Positions 1 to 11,808 of a stretch of DNA of 64,000 nucleotides are shown piece by piece. Both the position numbers and the translations under genes were made by a program. This DNA comes from Valencia hispanica. Taxonomy: Eukaryota; Chordata; Actinopteri; Cyprinodontiformes; Valenciidae. Location: NCBI GenBank assembly GCA_963556495.2, contig OY747704.1, positions 4,438,001-4,502,000 of the forward strand. The letters run 5' to 3'. The notes under the pieces were generated by a model that saw only the letters and a list, made by a program, of their open reading frames with translations, was not told the DNA's origin and did not search any database. Within the stretch, counting starts at the first letter, position 1, and each line of letters begins with the position of its first letter.

Positions 1-865
1 CAATAAAGCAAGAGAGCATGAACACATTTCATATAATGACATCAATCATTTACTCAAAGGCAATTCTAAACAGATGGGTGTTTTGTCCCGATTTGAAGCA
101 GTTGAGAGTTTCAGCAGCTCTGCACTCGTCAGGAAGTCTGTTCCAGATAAGAGGAGCATAAAAACTGAAACCTGCTTCTCCATGTTTAGTTCTGAGTCTA
201 GGGATGTTTAGTAGGCTAGAGTTGGATGACCTGAGTTGTCTTGGTGGTTGGCATCGTGACAACAGGTCTTCAACATATTTTGGTGCTAAGCCATGTAATG
301 ATTTGTAAACTAGTAGGAGCATTTTGAAGTCTATTCTCTGAGCTACAGGGAGCCAGCGTAAGGACTTTAGAACTGGGTTGATGTGCTTTACTTTCCTGGT
401 TCTAGTGAGGCCGCGAGCAGCAACGTTCTGGATCAGCTGCCACTGTCTGATTGACTTTGTAGGCAGACATGTGAAGATCCTGTTGCAGTAATCAATCCGA
501 CTAAAGATAAAACGCATGGATGAGTTTGTCCAGGTCCTGTTGCAACATCAGTCGTTTAATCCTAGAAATTTTTTTCAGGAGATAGAAGGCTGACCTTGTT
601 ATTGCCTTTATGTGATCCTGGAGGTTCAAGTCTGAGTCCATTACTACACCTAGGTTTCGTGCCTGATCAGTAGTTCCTAGCTGTATTAATTCAAGCTGTG
701 TGCTGACTCTTGATCGTTCCTCTTTGGGTCTAAAAATAATTACTTCAGTTTTGTTTCTATTGAGCTGGAGAAAGTTATGGCACATCCATCCATTTATTTG
801 GTCAATGCATTAATTTAGGGTTTGAACGGGTTCAGAGTCACCTGGTGACATTGTAGAGGTCATCA
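1..865 (-). mobile_element. L2-type LINE, 3' half of ORF2, 5'-truncated
   Basis: On the minus strand, about 785 to 501 and then 517 to 50, the sequence encodes the end of a reverse transcriptase and the region after it. It has an [12 protein letters not shown] block, then SRIDYCN, then QLIQNVAARGLTRTR, WLPVAQRIDFK and a FYAPLIWNRLP block. This order is typical of L2 elements in the jockey superfamily. The two parts are in different frames, so a frameshift lies near 510. Diverged coding can be followed up to about 865, where the copy appears 5'-truncated. The 3' end lies beyond the window start. The same family recurs at 17391. It is a dead copy. Confidence 0.85.
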
Positions 866-2590
866 ACCTTCCATGCTCCTTTAACTGAGATGTAGCCCCA
901 TTTCATCAATGACTGTGGAAATCTACTGCCTTTCTTTTGTTAATCAGCTTTATGTTTTAAAGGTGTCATTCACTAATTTTTATAAATAAATTTTCTGTGG
1001 TGTCTAATTTGAATGAATGCCTTGTGAGTTGTTTTCTGAGGGGAAAAATGTTCTCACACTACTGTTCCATGGGATTGAAGCTATAGTGCGTTCTATTTGT
1101 CCACCGAACTCGGTTTGCAAGTCGGTTTCCAGAATTACGAAACCGGAAGTTGCAAATGGAACGCCCCCGAGGTCGTATATATAGGTCGTCAACTCGTCGA
1201 GCCTCAGAGGACCCCGAGTTCAGTTCCAAAATGCTACCATGAGCATCACACGTAAGTAAACATTGTGATTTTCTACTATTTTAAGCATTTTTGTCTTTGT
1301 TTTAACTAACTGTAGATTTCATACACATAACAGTGTATATGGTTACCTAAAGGCATGACGCTACAGTCTTATTACGTGCTAAATAACGCCTAATAAGTTA
1401 TTTTGTAGCTTGTGCAGTTTAAATTGGCTAAAGACGCTCCATGTTGCTATGACAACAATGCTGAGTCTTGAGCTACGGAATTTTCGCTTAAACAGCGGTT
1501 AAAACATTAATAGACTACAATCAAATAAGATGAAACATTAACTTACATTCTCCGCTTTCTATCATCTTCCATATTTTGATGATGAACCACAAACTTTGAT
1601 GTAGCTGTCCGTACTCTTTCAGAGCTAGCACAACAGTGAGTTTCCTGGTGGCATCCATCATTCCAGCCAAAAGTTTCCAGCTAAATCATCTTAAGCCTCA
1701 CAGCCTGTTGTCTGCTGGTCTGCCTCACCTTGCCCGCTCATTTTTGAGCATTGCCTGTTTGATGACCTCAACTAAGAACTACAGATTGGATAACGGTACC
1801 ACTCTTTACTCTGGTGAATCAAACTTTGACCAAACTGGAAAAACCTTCTGTGGATTGCCCCTGACTGATTCTATTGCTCAGCACTTGCACCTTAAAGGCA
1901 ACTCACCCCCTACCAGAGTCTAACTCCACCCACATTTCCTGTTTGAAAAATGCGGCAAAAGGTGGTGTTTCTTGGTGGACCAGGGAACACACGGGAGGAG
2001 AGGGTTGGGTGTGGTCTTGGCTGTGATTGACATGTTTACAGCAATGCTGCTGCATTGGCACAGACACAGACAGTGAGAAAGATGGAGAGCAATGTGACCT
2101 CCTTTGCCTCAGAGCGATCTTTTGAGGTGGAGAATTTCATTCCACCTCCTTCCCCTCAGGAAAAAGAGGAAAGAGAGGTTCTGTGGTGGAGGCGTAGTCA
2201 GAGTCTCAGCTTCTTTTACACCCCACAGCACCAGGGCACCGCTGAGCGAATAGCAATGCCCAATTCAAATGCATTGTAGAGTTTTAACCTGAAGAGGGCA
2301 CAACACTGGTGGTTTTAGGCAGAAAATAAATATTTTTACTAAGATGCACTAAAATACCAAAATAATCACCATGCATGTAGACAGCACAATTAGAGACTCA
2401 TTTATACAGTTTATCAGCAAAAAAATGTGATTCGGGGATGAGGTACTCTTTAAAGTGCCGACCCTGGAGATGGAGTTGATTCTTTCTTTATAAAGAGGTT
2501 AGTGGATTTCTGCTCAAAATTATTATTTCTCTGGTTTCTGCTCATCAACTAACCTTCTCCATTCCCTTGCTGAGACTCCTGATCCTTGCC
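866..2590. other. No gene seen; likely old non-autonomous repeat DNA
   Basis: Short ORFs here lack recognisable domains. The stretch has the patchy composition of an old non-autonomous transposon, including a small hairpin-forming inverted repeat at 1088-1164. I could not fix its ends or class. Confidence 0.35.
1088..1164. repeat. Short inverted repeat, possible MITE end
   Basis: The arm GCGTTCTATTTG at 1088-1099 pairs with CAAATGGAACGC at 1153-1164, with one mismatch. A GC-richer spacer contains a second CGGTTT/AAACCG pairing. The structure resembles the tip of a foldback or MITE-type element. No target duplication was identified. Confidence 0.4.
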
Positions 2591-2672
2591 GAAACCAGTT
2601 GCTGTCTAACACCAATGGTCAAATGAACGTTCTAAACTTTATTCTGGGTTGAATTATCAGGTTTTCTGATCT
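2591..2672 (+). repeat. 82-bp repeat, inverted partner of 6701-6782
   Basis: This segment matches the reverse complement of 6701-6782 at about 75 of 82 positions by eye. It begins GAAACCAGTTGCTG and ends GTTTTCTGATCT. The partners are 4.1 kb apart, so they are either the ends of one element or two separate copies of a short dispersed repeat. Confidence 0.7.
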
Positions 2673-2699
2673 GCCCTGCACTGCGCTATAGCTAGAGAG

Positions 2700-3010
2700 A
2701 GGAGGAATAGGCGCAGTGGATTCATGATGTGTATTTGGCAAAACGAAAAAAAAAACATACCTGTCAAGTCTATGGCTGTTAGAGAGTTAATTACTATTAG
2801 TCTAGAATGTCTATGAATATTTTTCGTTTGTCATTATTGAACTTAATGAGTGCATGCGCTACTCTATGCTCCATATTCCAGAGACAGCAGGTGCAGACGC
2901 ACAGCGAGTTATGATGCGTTTTTGGAAAAAAAGGGAAAGAATCAACATAACTGGCAGGTTAATGGCCATTAGAGTGTTAATTACTATTAGGTTAGAATGT
3001 GTGTGTGTAA
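2700..3010 (+). repeat. Two diverged direct copies of a ~105-bp unit
   Basis: About 2712-2815 and 2908-3003 share the same order of landmarks: a short ATGATG-like start, an A-rich run, then GAG(A)GTTAATTACTATTAG followed by TAGAATGT. The following stretch to about 3370 ends with GATAAATCAGGCC. From memory, that type of ending is common in fish non-autonomous DNA transposons. It holds no coding potential. Confidence 0.45.
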
Positions 3011-3370
3011 GTAATAAACTAATGTTGAATCATGATGGCACCAATTTAATACATGCTCTTCAGAGGCGGTAAAAATAGGTGCAAAAACACCCAGCCCAAA
3101 CAGCTTCATGATTGATAAATTACACTGTGGAACGCCTATACATTTGCATGTTCTCCTCCCTATATTTGCGCCTCCTGACAGAAACGCCCACATTGCATAT
3201 TCATCAGTGCAAAAGTGCTAAATGGATTGTGTGCATCTTGCTGTGGGTTTAACAGGCGCAGTCCTCCCTGCGCCTGCTTAATAAATCATCTGCTGCATGT
3301 TTTTGCGGCCGCTGTGAGGTTTGTGGACGTTTTAACAAGCGCAAACCTTTGATAAATCAGGCCCTTTGTG

Positions 3371-4100
3371 TGTATGTTGGCACATTAGCTGCAGATCTTC
3401 ACCCAAATACCAGAATTCACCATTGGGTGGGACAATGCACTGGCACAAGAGCCCTACAGGAGTTCCTTCAGCTGTTGTCTGGTTTTGAAGCTTGGTATTT
3501 AGAAACAATTGCTTTAAGATTTGCATTCCATCATTGCTGCTCTACCAATGCAGTGATCCTGTATGCGTCACAGTTTGCTCATGACCATTGACTCCTTTTC
3601 CTGCCAGTCAGTGGAGCTCTGCAGGGGCGAGGCTCTCGGCTGAGTACGTAAGGTCGGAGGAGGAGATGGGTGTAAAAGGCGGGGATAGGTGGGAGCAGGC
3701 ATTTCAGCAACCCCGAGTACTACCAGCAGAGACTTAAAGATTACTCTGACATGAGTGAATGGGTCAGAGCAACACTTCATGCATGTTTATAATGAGGGAA
3801 AGGCAGGTTCTCAAGATATTAAGCTCCAGAAAGTCCATTTTGCATAATACCCCCTCTTTAAATCTGTAAAATACCAGAACAATATCATGACAGTAAGAGG
3901 TGCTGTTAAGAAATTTAAAGAAATACATCATAAAGATGATTATTTCAGATCTGCTGAGAAGAACATAGACTCTAAAAGGAAGCGTTTCTATTTAGAACCA
4001 AAAAAGTCTATTAAAAACAAAAACCGGCTCCTGACTCCTGTGATGGAAATTTTTAATATTGCTCATGTCTAAGAATCTATGGTCATGGACTATGAAAGCA
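3371..4100. other. No clear gene; short ORF 3887-4072 of unknown origin
   Basis: A 61-codon Lys-rich frame at 3887-4072 (plus) ends directly upstream of an LTR-like segment, so it may be a remnant of a retroelement gene. It has no motif I recognise, and a chance ORF cannot be excluded. Confidence 0.3.
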
Positions 4101-4129
4101 GAAATGAACTTGATGTCTAAAGGTGATGA

Positions 4130-4510
4130 ACTGTCAAAAAGAAAGTGGACTGTGTGACTTTTGGATCATTGCTCACAACGACTTGAGTGAAAAACAGGAT
4201 GTGCACCCCAGCCAACGCTGTCTAAAAAGGAGAGAAAAAGAGCCAAATGTAGAAGCTTAAGTATCTAGATAAAATGACATGAGTGGGCTGTTTGACCTGT
4301 TTACCAGAGAAGATGATCATGTTTGCGAAACTTAAGGTGTGTCAAAGTGTATAAATACTTATGTATACTTGGAGTCGGGGCTCTGCTCTCTGACTTGTCA
4401 GTGACAGAGTCTTCGAACGCTGTTTGCCTTCAAATTAATACAAGACAAAGGATCGATCTTTTCTCGAAGTGATTTTAATCAATATTGTCTCATCCCAGAA
4501 TTCCATAACA
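4130..4510 (+). mobile_element. LTR-like segment (U3 to U5 signals)
   Basis: The segment contains a TATA-like GTATAAATACTT near 4350 and a downstream AATTAATA-rich region near 4434. It finishes near CATAACA and resembles a retroelement LTR. The termini and a target duplication could not be fixed, so the assignment is tentative. Confidence 0.3.
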
Positions 4511-4542
4511 CTCCGCCGAGGGCCTCCTGATAAACACCCCGT

Positions 4543-4790
4543 CACAAGGTTCTCCGCCGCAGGCCGCCAAGCCACAAGGTTCTCCGCCGCAGGCCGCCAC
4601 ACCAACAGGTTCTCCGCCACAGGCCGCCACGCCAGCAGGTTCTGCGCCACAAGCCGCAATGCCACTGGGTTCTCCGCCACAGGCCGCCACGCCACTGGGT
4701 ACTCCGCCGCAGGCCTCCACGCCACAAGGTTCTCCGCCGCAGGCCGCCACGCAACAAGGTTCTCCGCCGCAGGTCAGTACGTCACTTGGT
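4543..4790. repeat. GC-rich 30-bp minisatellite, about 8 units
   Basis: A unit near CACAAGGTTCTCCGCCGCAG plus GCCGCCACGC repeats exactly every 30 bp from 4543 to about 4790, with scattered substitutions. Because 30 is a multiple of three and the unit lacks stop codons, several frames on both strands stay open as decapeptide repeats (for example ATRFSAAGRH or GSPPQAATPQ). I see no evidence that any frame is translated. Confidence 0.9.
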
Positions 4791-4814
4791 TTCTCTTTAA
4801 ACCAAAACCTGACA

Positions 4815-5951
4815 AGATCACACTTCTCCTGTTTTAGCCTCCCTTCGTTGGCTCCTAGTTAAATCCAGAAAAAAATTTAAGATCTTCCTTCTTTCATATA
4901 AAGCCCTTAATAATCAAGCTCCATCATACATCAGATATCTGATTGTTCCATATGTTCCTAACAGAGCACTTCTTTCTATAGACGGCGGGTTTACTGGTGG
5001 TTCCTAGGATTTTTAAATGTACAATGGGAGGCAGATCTTTTAGTTATCAGACTCCTCTCCCATGGAACCAGCTCCTAGTTTTAGTCACTCTGTCTACTTT
5101 TAAGGCCAGGCTTAAAATTTTCCTTTTTGATAAAGCTTATAGTTGAAAACAGATTGATGTTAGCCAGTCGTTGGATGGGTGATGTAGGGAGGGGTGGTAG
5201 CTGACAGCCTAAGCCCGTTACGGTGGGCAGACAGACGGTTCTCCCTGGCTCTGCCTCTCTCATGTCTCATTCTAACATGCTGGCTTATCCTGACTTATCA
5301 CTGTAGTTATGCTGCTATAGGCTTAGACTGTGGGAAGACAGACTGACCACTTTTCTTCACTCTTCTACTTTTCTCTTCTACTACTCTTCAATTGCATTAC
5401 TTGCTGTTTTTTTGACTGTTAACTCTGCTCTCAGTTTTTTTTCTCTCCATAGAAGCTCTGTTCATCTGTGATGCCTTGTTGGAGGGGGGCATCGACTAGA
5501 ATGATGCTCCCAGTAACTGAACACCCTTGTGTCCTGTTATCAACTTTTTACTTTCTTTACCATAGAAGTACTCTTAAATCAGTTATTTAATTCTTTCTGT
5601 GTCTCTGCTCTGCCTTCTCAAACCCCCAGTCGGTCATGGCAGATGGGCGCTTGTACTGAGCCAGGTTCTGGTTCTTCTGGAGGTTTCTTCCTGTTAAAGG
5701 AGTTTTCCTCTTCACTGTTGCCATGTGTATGAGGGATTGCTGTGAAGTCAACAACACAACGCAGGCTCGTTCGTTCAGGAGGAGTGAATATTGCAAGTGA
5801 ATGACTTGATGCAATCTGCTGGGATTCCTTTGATAAAAAACGTTTCAACTGATTAGAATATATGTACATTTGAATTGAAATGACCTTTCTTGTAAAGTGC
5901 CTTGAGATGGCATCTGTTGTGAATAGACACAATATTACTAAACTGAATTGA
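4815..5951 (+). mobile_element. L2 LINE 3' end, 5'-truncated
   Basis: The sequence starts inside the last part of ORF2 (CTCCTGTTTTAGCCTCCC) and continues through the 3' UTR to a TGAATT-type end at about 5951. It is collinear with 36107-36895 and 41996-42257 in the larger L2 copy. The coding part is broken. This is a typical short L2 insertion. Confidence 0.85.
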
Positions 5952-6700
5952 TTCTTATATTTTTCCCTTGGTCTGTTTAGATGTTTTCCTTTTACCAACC
6001 TTGCTTGGAATGGCCAAAATCCATCTGTCTGGAAACAACCAACATTTTTTTCCATACTCCTTCTAGATTTACCTACTTAAAGGACTTTTGAAATCCTTCC
6101 ATTTCAGCTGACAACTCTCTTGTCTTGGTCGTTTCCTGTCAGTCAGCCTAAACTAACAGCTCATTAGGGTCTGTAAACACACTCTTTTAACTGCTGACTC
6201 ATTTGCATAATGAGGTTTAGAATTAAACAAAGATTCTGATCTACCCCCCTCAACATTATGTTCTTCCAAGTTTCTTTTTATGTCAACTTGATCAGAACAA
6301 TGTGCTGTAAGTTTTTCAAGTATTATTAAGATTATTAGGAAATTACATTCTTAATCAAAATAATTAAAATTTTATACATTCCATATTTTTTGCTAGGGGT
6401 ACTATTTGTCTGGACTCTATGTTCAATAGTCTGGGTTATTTTTTTAAATTTTCAAAGAATGCTTCAATCTTCATGAAAGGGTCATTTAAGTTTTCTAAAG
6501 TCTATCCCTTTTCTAGCTGCATGCTGATCTGATCTGAGCTGCACTTTTATGTGTCTTTGCATTTACAAGTCTCTCACCTCATTAAGTTGAGTCAAAATAG
6601 AACTGAATTTTGATTCAGAAGTGAATAAAGTTGTATACAAGTTTTTTTTCTGCTCATGTAGCTTTAATTTATTACATTTTACGCAGTGTATGCAGTAACC
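5952..6700. other. No gene seen
   Basis: AT-rich sequence without domains, terminal repeats or convincing ORFs. Confidence 0.5.
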
Positions 6701-6782
6701 AGATCAGAAAACCTGATAATTCAACCCAGAGTAAAGTTTAGACGGTTTATTTGACCACTGGTGTTGGACAGCAACCGGTTTC
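6701..6782 (-). repeat. 82-bp repeat, inverted partner of 2591-2672
   Basis: This is the reverse-complement partner of 2591-2672, about 91 percent identical by eye. It begins AGATCAGAAAACC on the plus strand. The 4.1 kb between the partners contains several unrelated repeats. Confidence 0.7.
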
Positions 6783-9592
6783 TGCATTCCCTATAAATGT
6801 GTAGAAATGATGATACACTTCCAGTTATAACTTCCTTATCAGATAATATCTTTTGCTATTCAAACATCTCATTTTCAATTTACTTCATTTACAGTGAAGT
6901 TGTAATTTTCCCTTTGTCACAACAGGAAGAAGCCTAGCTGTTACTGTTTCACTGTGCTTCTGATCGTGCACAACACTGCTCCAAACCACCCAGAAAGCCT
7001 GCCACATCAAACACCCTTACAAGACTTTGCAACAAAAATGTGACTGCTAGTCCTGGCGGCTGTTTATACGCTGACGCGCCCAAACCCCACTCCTCTCCTC
7101 TTGACTTATGCATGCCCTCGCTGACTGACAAAAACATGGAGGCCACGGAGAACGAGCTGTGCCTCTGCTGATGAGGGTGAGATTGAAGGACCCACATGTG
7201 TTTCCTCTGTCTCTCTGGGCTTCTGAGAAGATCTGCTGCTTACTCAGGAGTGAAAGCCTCAAATTAAAGTGTTTGTGCTGACAAAGGACAAATGGGATTT
7301 TTCTTTCACGCAAACGGTGCAGGATTGTATTAGCTTGCTCAAAGTGTTGGGGGGGGTCTCCTGGTCGACACCTCTGATGAAACATGAACATGAAATTAAG
7401 GCCTGCAAGTTGCTGCTGATCTTTAGGTTGTAGATGTGTTAAGACTGAGGGAGAGAAGAAAGGAACAAACTAAGAGATGCCACTTTTCTCTCTCCTGTAT
7501 AGATATGCTGTATCTTTTTTACCCTTGAAGGAAGCAGAGGTAAATTGAATATTCATGAGTGAATGTGAATAAGTGCTCTGTCAGCCAGTAGTGTCACTGA
7601 TAGATGAGGGGTGGTCCAGAATGGGGCCCCAATGGCCAGCCACAGTTCTCCACAGAAAGCCACAGAAGCAGGAGGGTGGAGGGCGTCAGGTACAAAGAAG
7701 GCGAGCCCTGGACAGACGAGGGGCTTGTATTAAGCTCTGCATACATTAAAGCTAGGCAAGGCTGCTGTTGACTTGGCACTTTTAGTATTCTTTCACTTGC
7801 AACCTGCTCTGGAAGTCACTTGCACTTGGGGGCTCAGGGGTTGGATGTGGTGGGGGTGGTCAGAAAGCTTAAGGAGGAGAGAGATTCTTTTCTTTTCACA
7901 CATGGCTGGACTGAAAGTGTGGGGTTTCTCATCCTGTTCCTGTTTTCCAGTCAGTGGGTCCACAGTTCAGAAACCCCCTCTAATTTTCTCTGACAAGTTT
8001 TACAGCGTTGTTTCTCAATCCCCAGCGTCCTCCTCCCCCTCTGTGAGAGCTCAGGGATGATCCTGCTGCACGGTTCATATTGTGTTCTGATCATTTTATT
8101 TACAACTCATCAGTGGCTGCAGAGTGCATTCCAAATGTAAAGTGCTTTGCTAAAGGCGAGAAGCCACCAGAATCTGTGGCTAAAGAATGAGCTGTCTTCT
8201 ACTGCACAGCCGAGTCTGCACCAATTCCAGTCAGATTGCCTGGCTGCACCAACAGGCAGCAGATGGCCTGATCCTCAGGCAAAGAGAGAGGGAGAAATAA
8301 TCAAAAAGTGAGAATGAGAGGGAGAGAAAGCACTCGCGCTTGACATGTCCCAGAGGTGCCAGGCTCAGTCAAAGTTACACCCAACACTGGACCTGAATGC
8401 TGCTGGAGCTCATCTAATGTTAAGACTAACTAACTGAAAAAGCCCATATCCTGCAGAATTGTCATTGTAGGTGACCTCACTTCATTCTCCATCCTTCCAT
8501 CCCATTACGTATGAGGACCTCTGAAATCAAACATACAGGTAGGCTTTCGAAAGATTCTTTGATATTTTTTAACATGGACATTTATTGACATAACTCTCAT
8601 CCTTTTTGTGCACATTTGAAGAAAGACACTTTAAGGGGACTCTCTAGAGAAGGAGTATTTAGTTTCAGTGCCCTCGGGGGCAATCGCAAATGACAAATGA
8701 AAGGAATAGTCAAAATCATAACAGCAAAGGCTGGAATATCCTGACTTTTACAGGCTCTGCTGATTTGCCTTTTCGTCTGGACTTTACATCCCACACTGCA
8801 AAATAAATTCAATTGGACTGTGAGTTTCATTAAGATTGCTTTAAGCATGAACTGAACTGCATGTCAAAATCACCCACACAGTTGGATGTTTTATTGCCGC
8901 TATCTTACTTAATCTGATCCACAAGTAATTGTGTTGTGTTATGCACGGAGTTAAAAGCAACAAGCTTGGATATGTGTAAAATTTATTTCATATATATTTT
9001 TAAGTGCACCATAGCTTCCCTAAATTCCCTTATTTAGAGAAACAGTCTGCTTGTCTGTCTATCTTTCTTTATTCTCAGTATTAATGCAGCTGTTCTGTTT
9101 CTGGCCTCAGAGGTTTGTTAGAGAACATTAGTGAACAAACAGGATCTCGAAGACCAAGGAACACAGCAGACAGGTCAGGAAGGACATAGTATAGAAGCAG
9201 AGGCAACCAATGATGGCATGATTTTTATTTATTAATTTTTTGTAAGGTTTTACGAAAAGGTAATATTACAAGGTTGGATGGATTAGATGGCAGAATTTAT
9301 CATAGGCTATTCATAATCATTGTCAGAATAACATCAAATACATTTTTGTACCTCTGTAAAAACAACTTAATGTTTCATTAGCCTCTTTTATAGCTTATTT
9401 TGCTTTTCACCACGTACAAATTATGAATATCATTGCAAAATATTCTACTTTGGTACAGATCATAGTCACACATCATGCCATAAATGCCAGTTCTCATCCA
9501 TGCTTTGAAGCCCCATTGGTGTTGCAAAGTGGAAAACATGAAGATACTTGTAATGTGACAACCATAAAAATCCATGTCTATTTAGGCCATGT
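6783..9592. other. No gene seen; mostly low-repeat sequence
   Basis: No family-level ORF or repeat end was recognised over 2.8 kb. ORFs of 60 to 114 codons lack motifs and overlap on both strands. Parts with mixed composition (about 7560-7790 and 8150-8350) could be conserved non-coding DNA, but that needs alignment. Confidence 0.45.
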
Positions 9593-10057
9593 ACACACAC
9601 AGGGTTTTTGTAAAACCAAATATCCTCACCACCTCATTATTAGAAAATAATCCATCCACATCTAACCACATAAGTGCAATATTAAGCACATTCATAAGCA
9701 TGCCACACCTGTAGGTGGCAGTAGTTCCCCAAATCTTATCCAATCAGAATAACTTTATACTTTCTAACCTCTACACAGAGCAGTAATTGAGCTTGTAAAA
9801 ACAAGCAAGCAAAAAACCCTTGGACAATCGATAATGCCAGCACAGCACTGAGGGCATCCATGCTGTTTGAGTGCATACACTGGTCACACGTTATGTCAGA
9901 GCATTTTTGTCGCCTAAAAAGCCTAAAACTCCGGTTGTTCATGTCCACAAGCAAATGCTCACAACAGAGAATTTGCAGATCTTCACTTTGGTTGAATTTT
10001 TTTCAAATGAATCATTTTCGATGCCTTAAATTTGCGCTTTCGTGTGGATGACAGGCC
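9593..10057 (-). mobile_element. Possible non-autonomous DNA transposon (MITE-like)
   Basis: The left end AGGCCATGTACACACAC and the right end (minus) GGCCTGTCATCCACAC are imperfect inverted repeats about 465 bp apart. The interior, on the minus strand, resembles an abundant fish repeat I remember, but the class is uncertain. Confidence 0.35.
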
Positions 10058-10198
10058 AAATTGTAAACAAATATCTTTGCTTTGTGAGATACCCTGCTAC
10101 CTGTGTCCATGCCCTTAGCCAGTTATTCAATTCATTTCAATTCAAAAATACTTTATTGATCCCAGAGGCAAATTAAGTGTTGGTTGTAGCTCATATAA

Positions 10199-11808
10199 TT
10201 AATTCTTTAAGGAGTTGTTGTAGATGATGATGGCTGTGGGCAGGAAGGATTTCCTGTAGCGGTCTGTATTGCAGCGAAACTGAAGAAGCCTCCGACAGTC
10301 ATACAACTGTTGTTGTATGACTGTCTCATGAAGAGGATGCTCAAGGTTGTCCATAATATTTTTGTTTCTATGAAGAATCCTTCCTTGCATCATCATCTCC
10401 AGATTTTCCACAGTTGTCCCAAGAACAGAACCAGCCTTCTTTATCAGGTTGTTTAGCCTTTTTAAATCCCTGGCTCTGATGCTGCTACCCCAACAGATGA
10501 CGGCTGAAGAGATTGCACTCTCCACAACAGACTTGTAGAAGATCTGCAGCATCTTGCTGCAAACCTTGAAGGACCTAAGCTTCCTCAAGAAGTCCAGTCT
10601 GCTCTCTCCCTTCTTGTAGACGGCTTCACTGTTGCGCCTCCAGTCCAGTCTGTTGTCAAGGTGAACTCCGAGGTATTTATATTCCTCAACCACCTCCACT
10701 TCTTCTCCCATGATGGAAACAGTGTTTGACTTATCCCTGTTTCTTCTGAAATCTACAACAATCGCCTTTGTTTTGTTCACATTCAAGGTGAGACGATTGT
10801 TTCCACACCATGTCACAAAGCGGTCCACCAGCTCTCTGTATTCAGCTTCTTGTTCATCTCTGATACACCCGACAATTGCAGAGTCATCTGAGTATTTCTG
10901 CAGATGACAGGTCTCTGATTTGTACTGGAAGTCTGAGGTGTACAGAGTGAAAAGGAATGGTGAGAGTAAGGTCCCTTGTGGTGCTCCTGTGCTGCTGACC
11001 ACCTGGTTTGACACACAATTCTTCAGTCTCACAAATTGTTGTCTGTTGGTCAGGTAGTCATTGATCCAGGCGATTGTTGAGGGCTCCACCTGTGTCTTCA
11101 GGAGTTTCTGACAAAGCAAATCAGGCTGAATTGTGTTAAATGCACTAGAGAAATTAAAGAACATGATCCTCACAGTGCTGCCTGCTTTGTCCAGATGACA
11201 GTGGGTTGGTAGGTGGATGATGGCATCTTCAACTCCAACTCCACAGCGATAAGCAAACTGCAGTGGGTCCTGATACGTTCTTGTTTGCTTACTCAGGGGT
11301 GCCAACAGGAGTCTCTCCAGGACCATCATGATGTGGGATGTCAGGGCAACGGGTCTATAGTCATTGATAACTGATGGGTGAGTTCTTTTGGGTACTGGAA
11401 CAAGGCAGGATGTCTTCCACAACACTGGCACCTTCTCCTGAGTTAGGCTAAGGTTGAAGAGGTGCTGCAGAATCCCACAGAGCTGCTCTGCACAGGCCTT
11501 CAGGACTCTGGGGCTGACACCATCTGGACCTGCAGCCTTGTTCCGGTTCAGTTTCTCCAGCTGCCTCTTCACCTGACTTTTGGAGACAGACAAGTGGGAG
11601 GGGGAGGCAAAGGGGGTAGCAACATTTCCTGACTTGGTTGAAGTCAAACTTGTGGAATTAGAAGAGTCCATGGCTGAGGTGAAGGATAAAACATCCGAGG
11701 TGTAACAGGAAAGCTGTTGATCAGAGGAGAGTGGGATGTCTGTTTGGCTGGGAACAGGAGAGGGGGATGCTGAGCTAGTTCCTGAACTGAACCTGTTGAA
11801 GAATATGT
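10199..11808 (-). pseudogene. Rex1 reverse transcriptase domain
   Basis: The frame is open from before the ATG at 11671 down to 10199 and is shifted relative to the endonuclease part (junction near 11810). Motifs are NKAAGPDGVSPRVLK (fingers), NDYRPVALTSHIMMVLERL, motif A FFNFSSAFNTIQ, TGAPQGTLLSPFLFTLY, motif C YSDDSAIVG, then LNVNKTKAIVVDFRR and YKYLGVHLD. Motif A normally has Asp where Asn stands here (FNFSS instead of FDFSS). That removes a metal ligand, so the enzyme should be dead. The C-terminus (YRKSFLPTAIIIYN) looks complete. Confidence 0.88.

Noticed and set aside
4435..4862. Overlapping ORFs with decapeptide repeats as a repeat protein gene
   Set aside because: Open on both strands because of a stop-free 30-bp minisatellite; no frame is supported over another.
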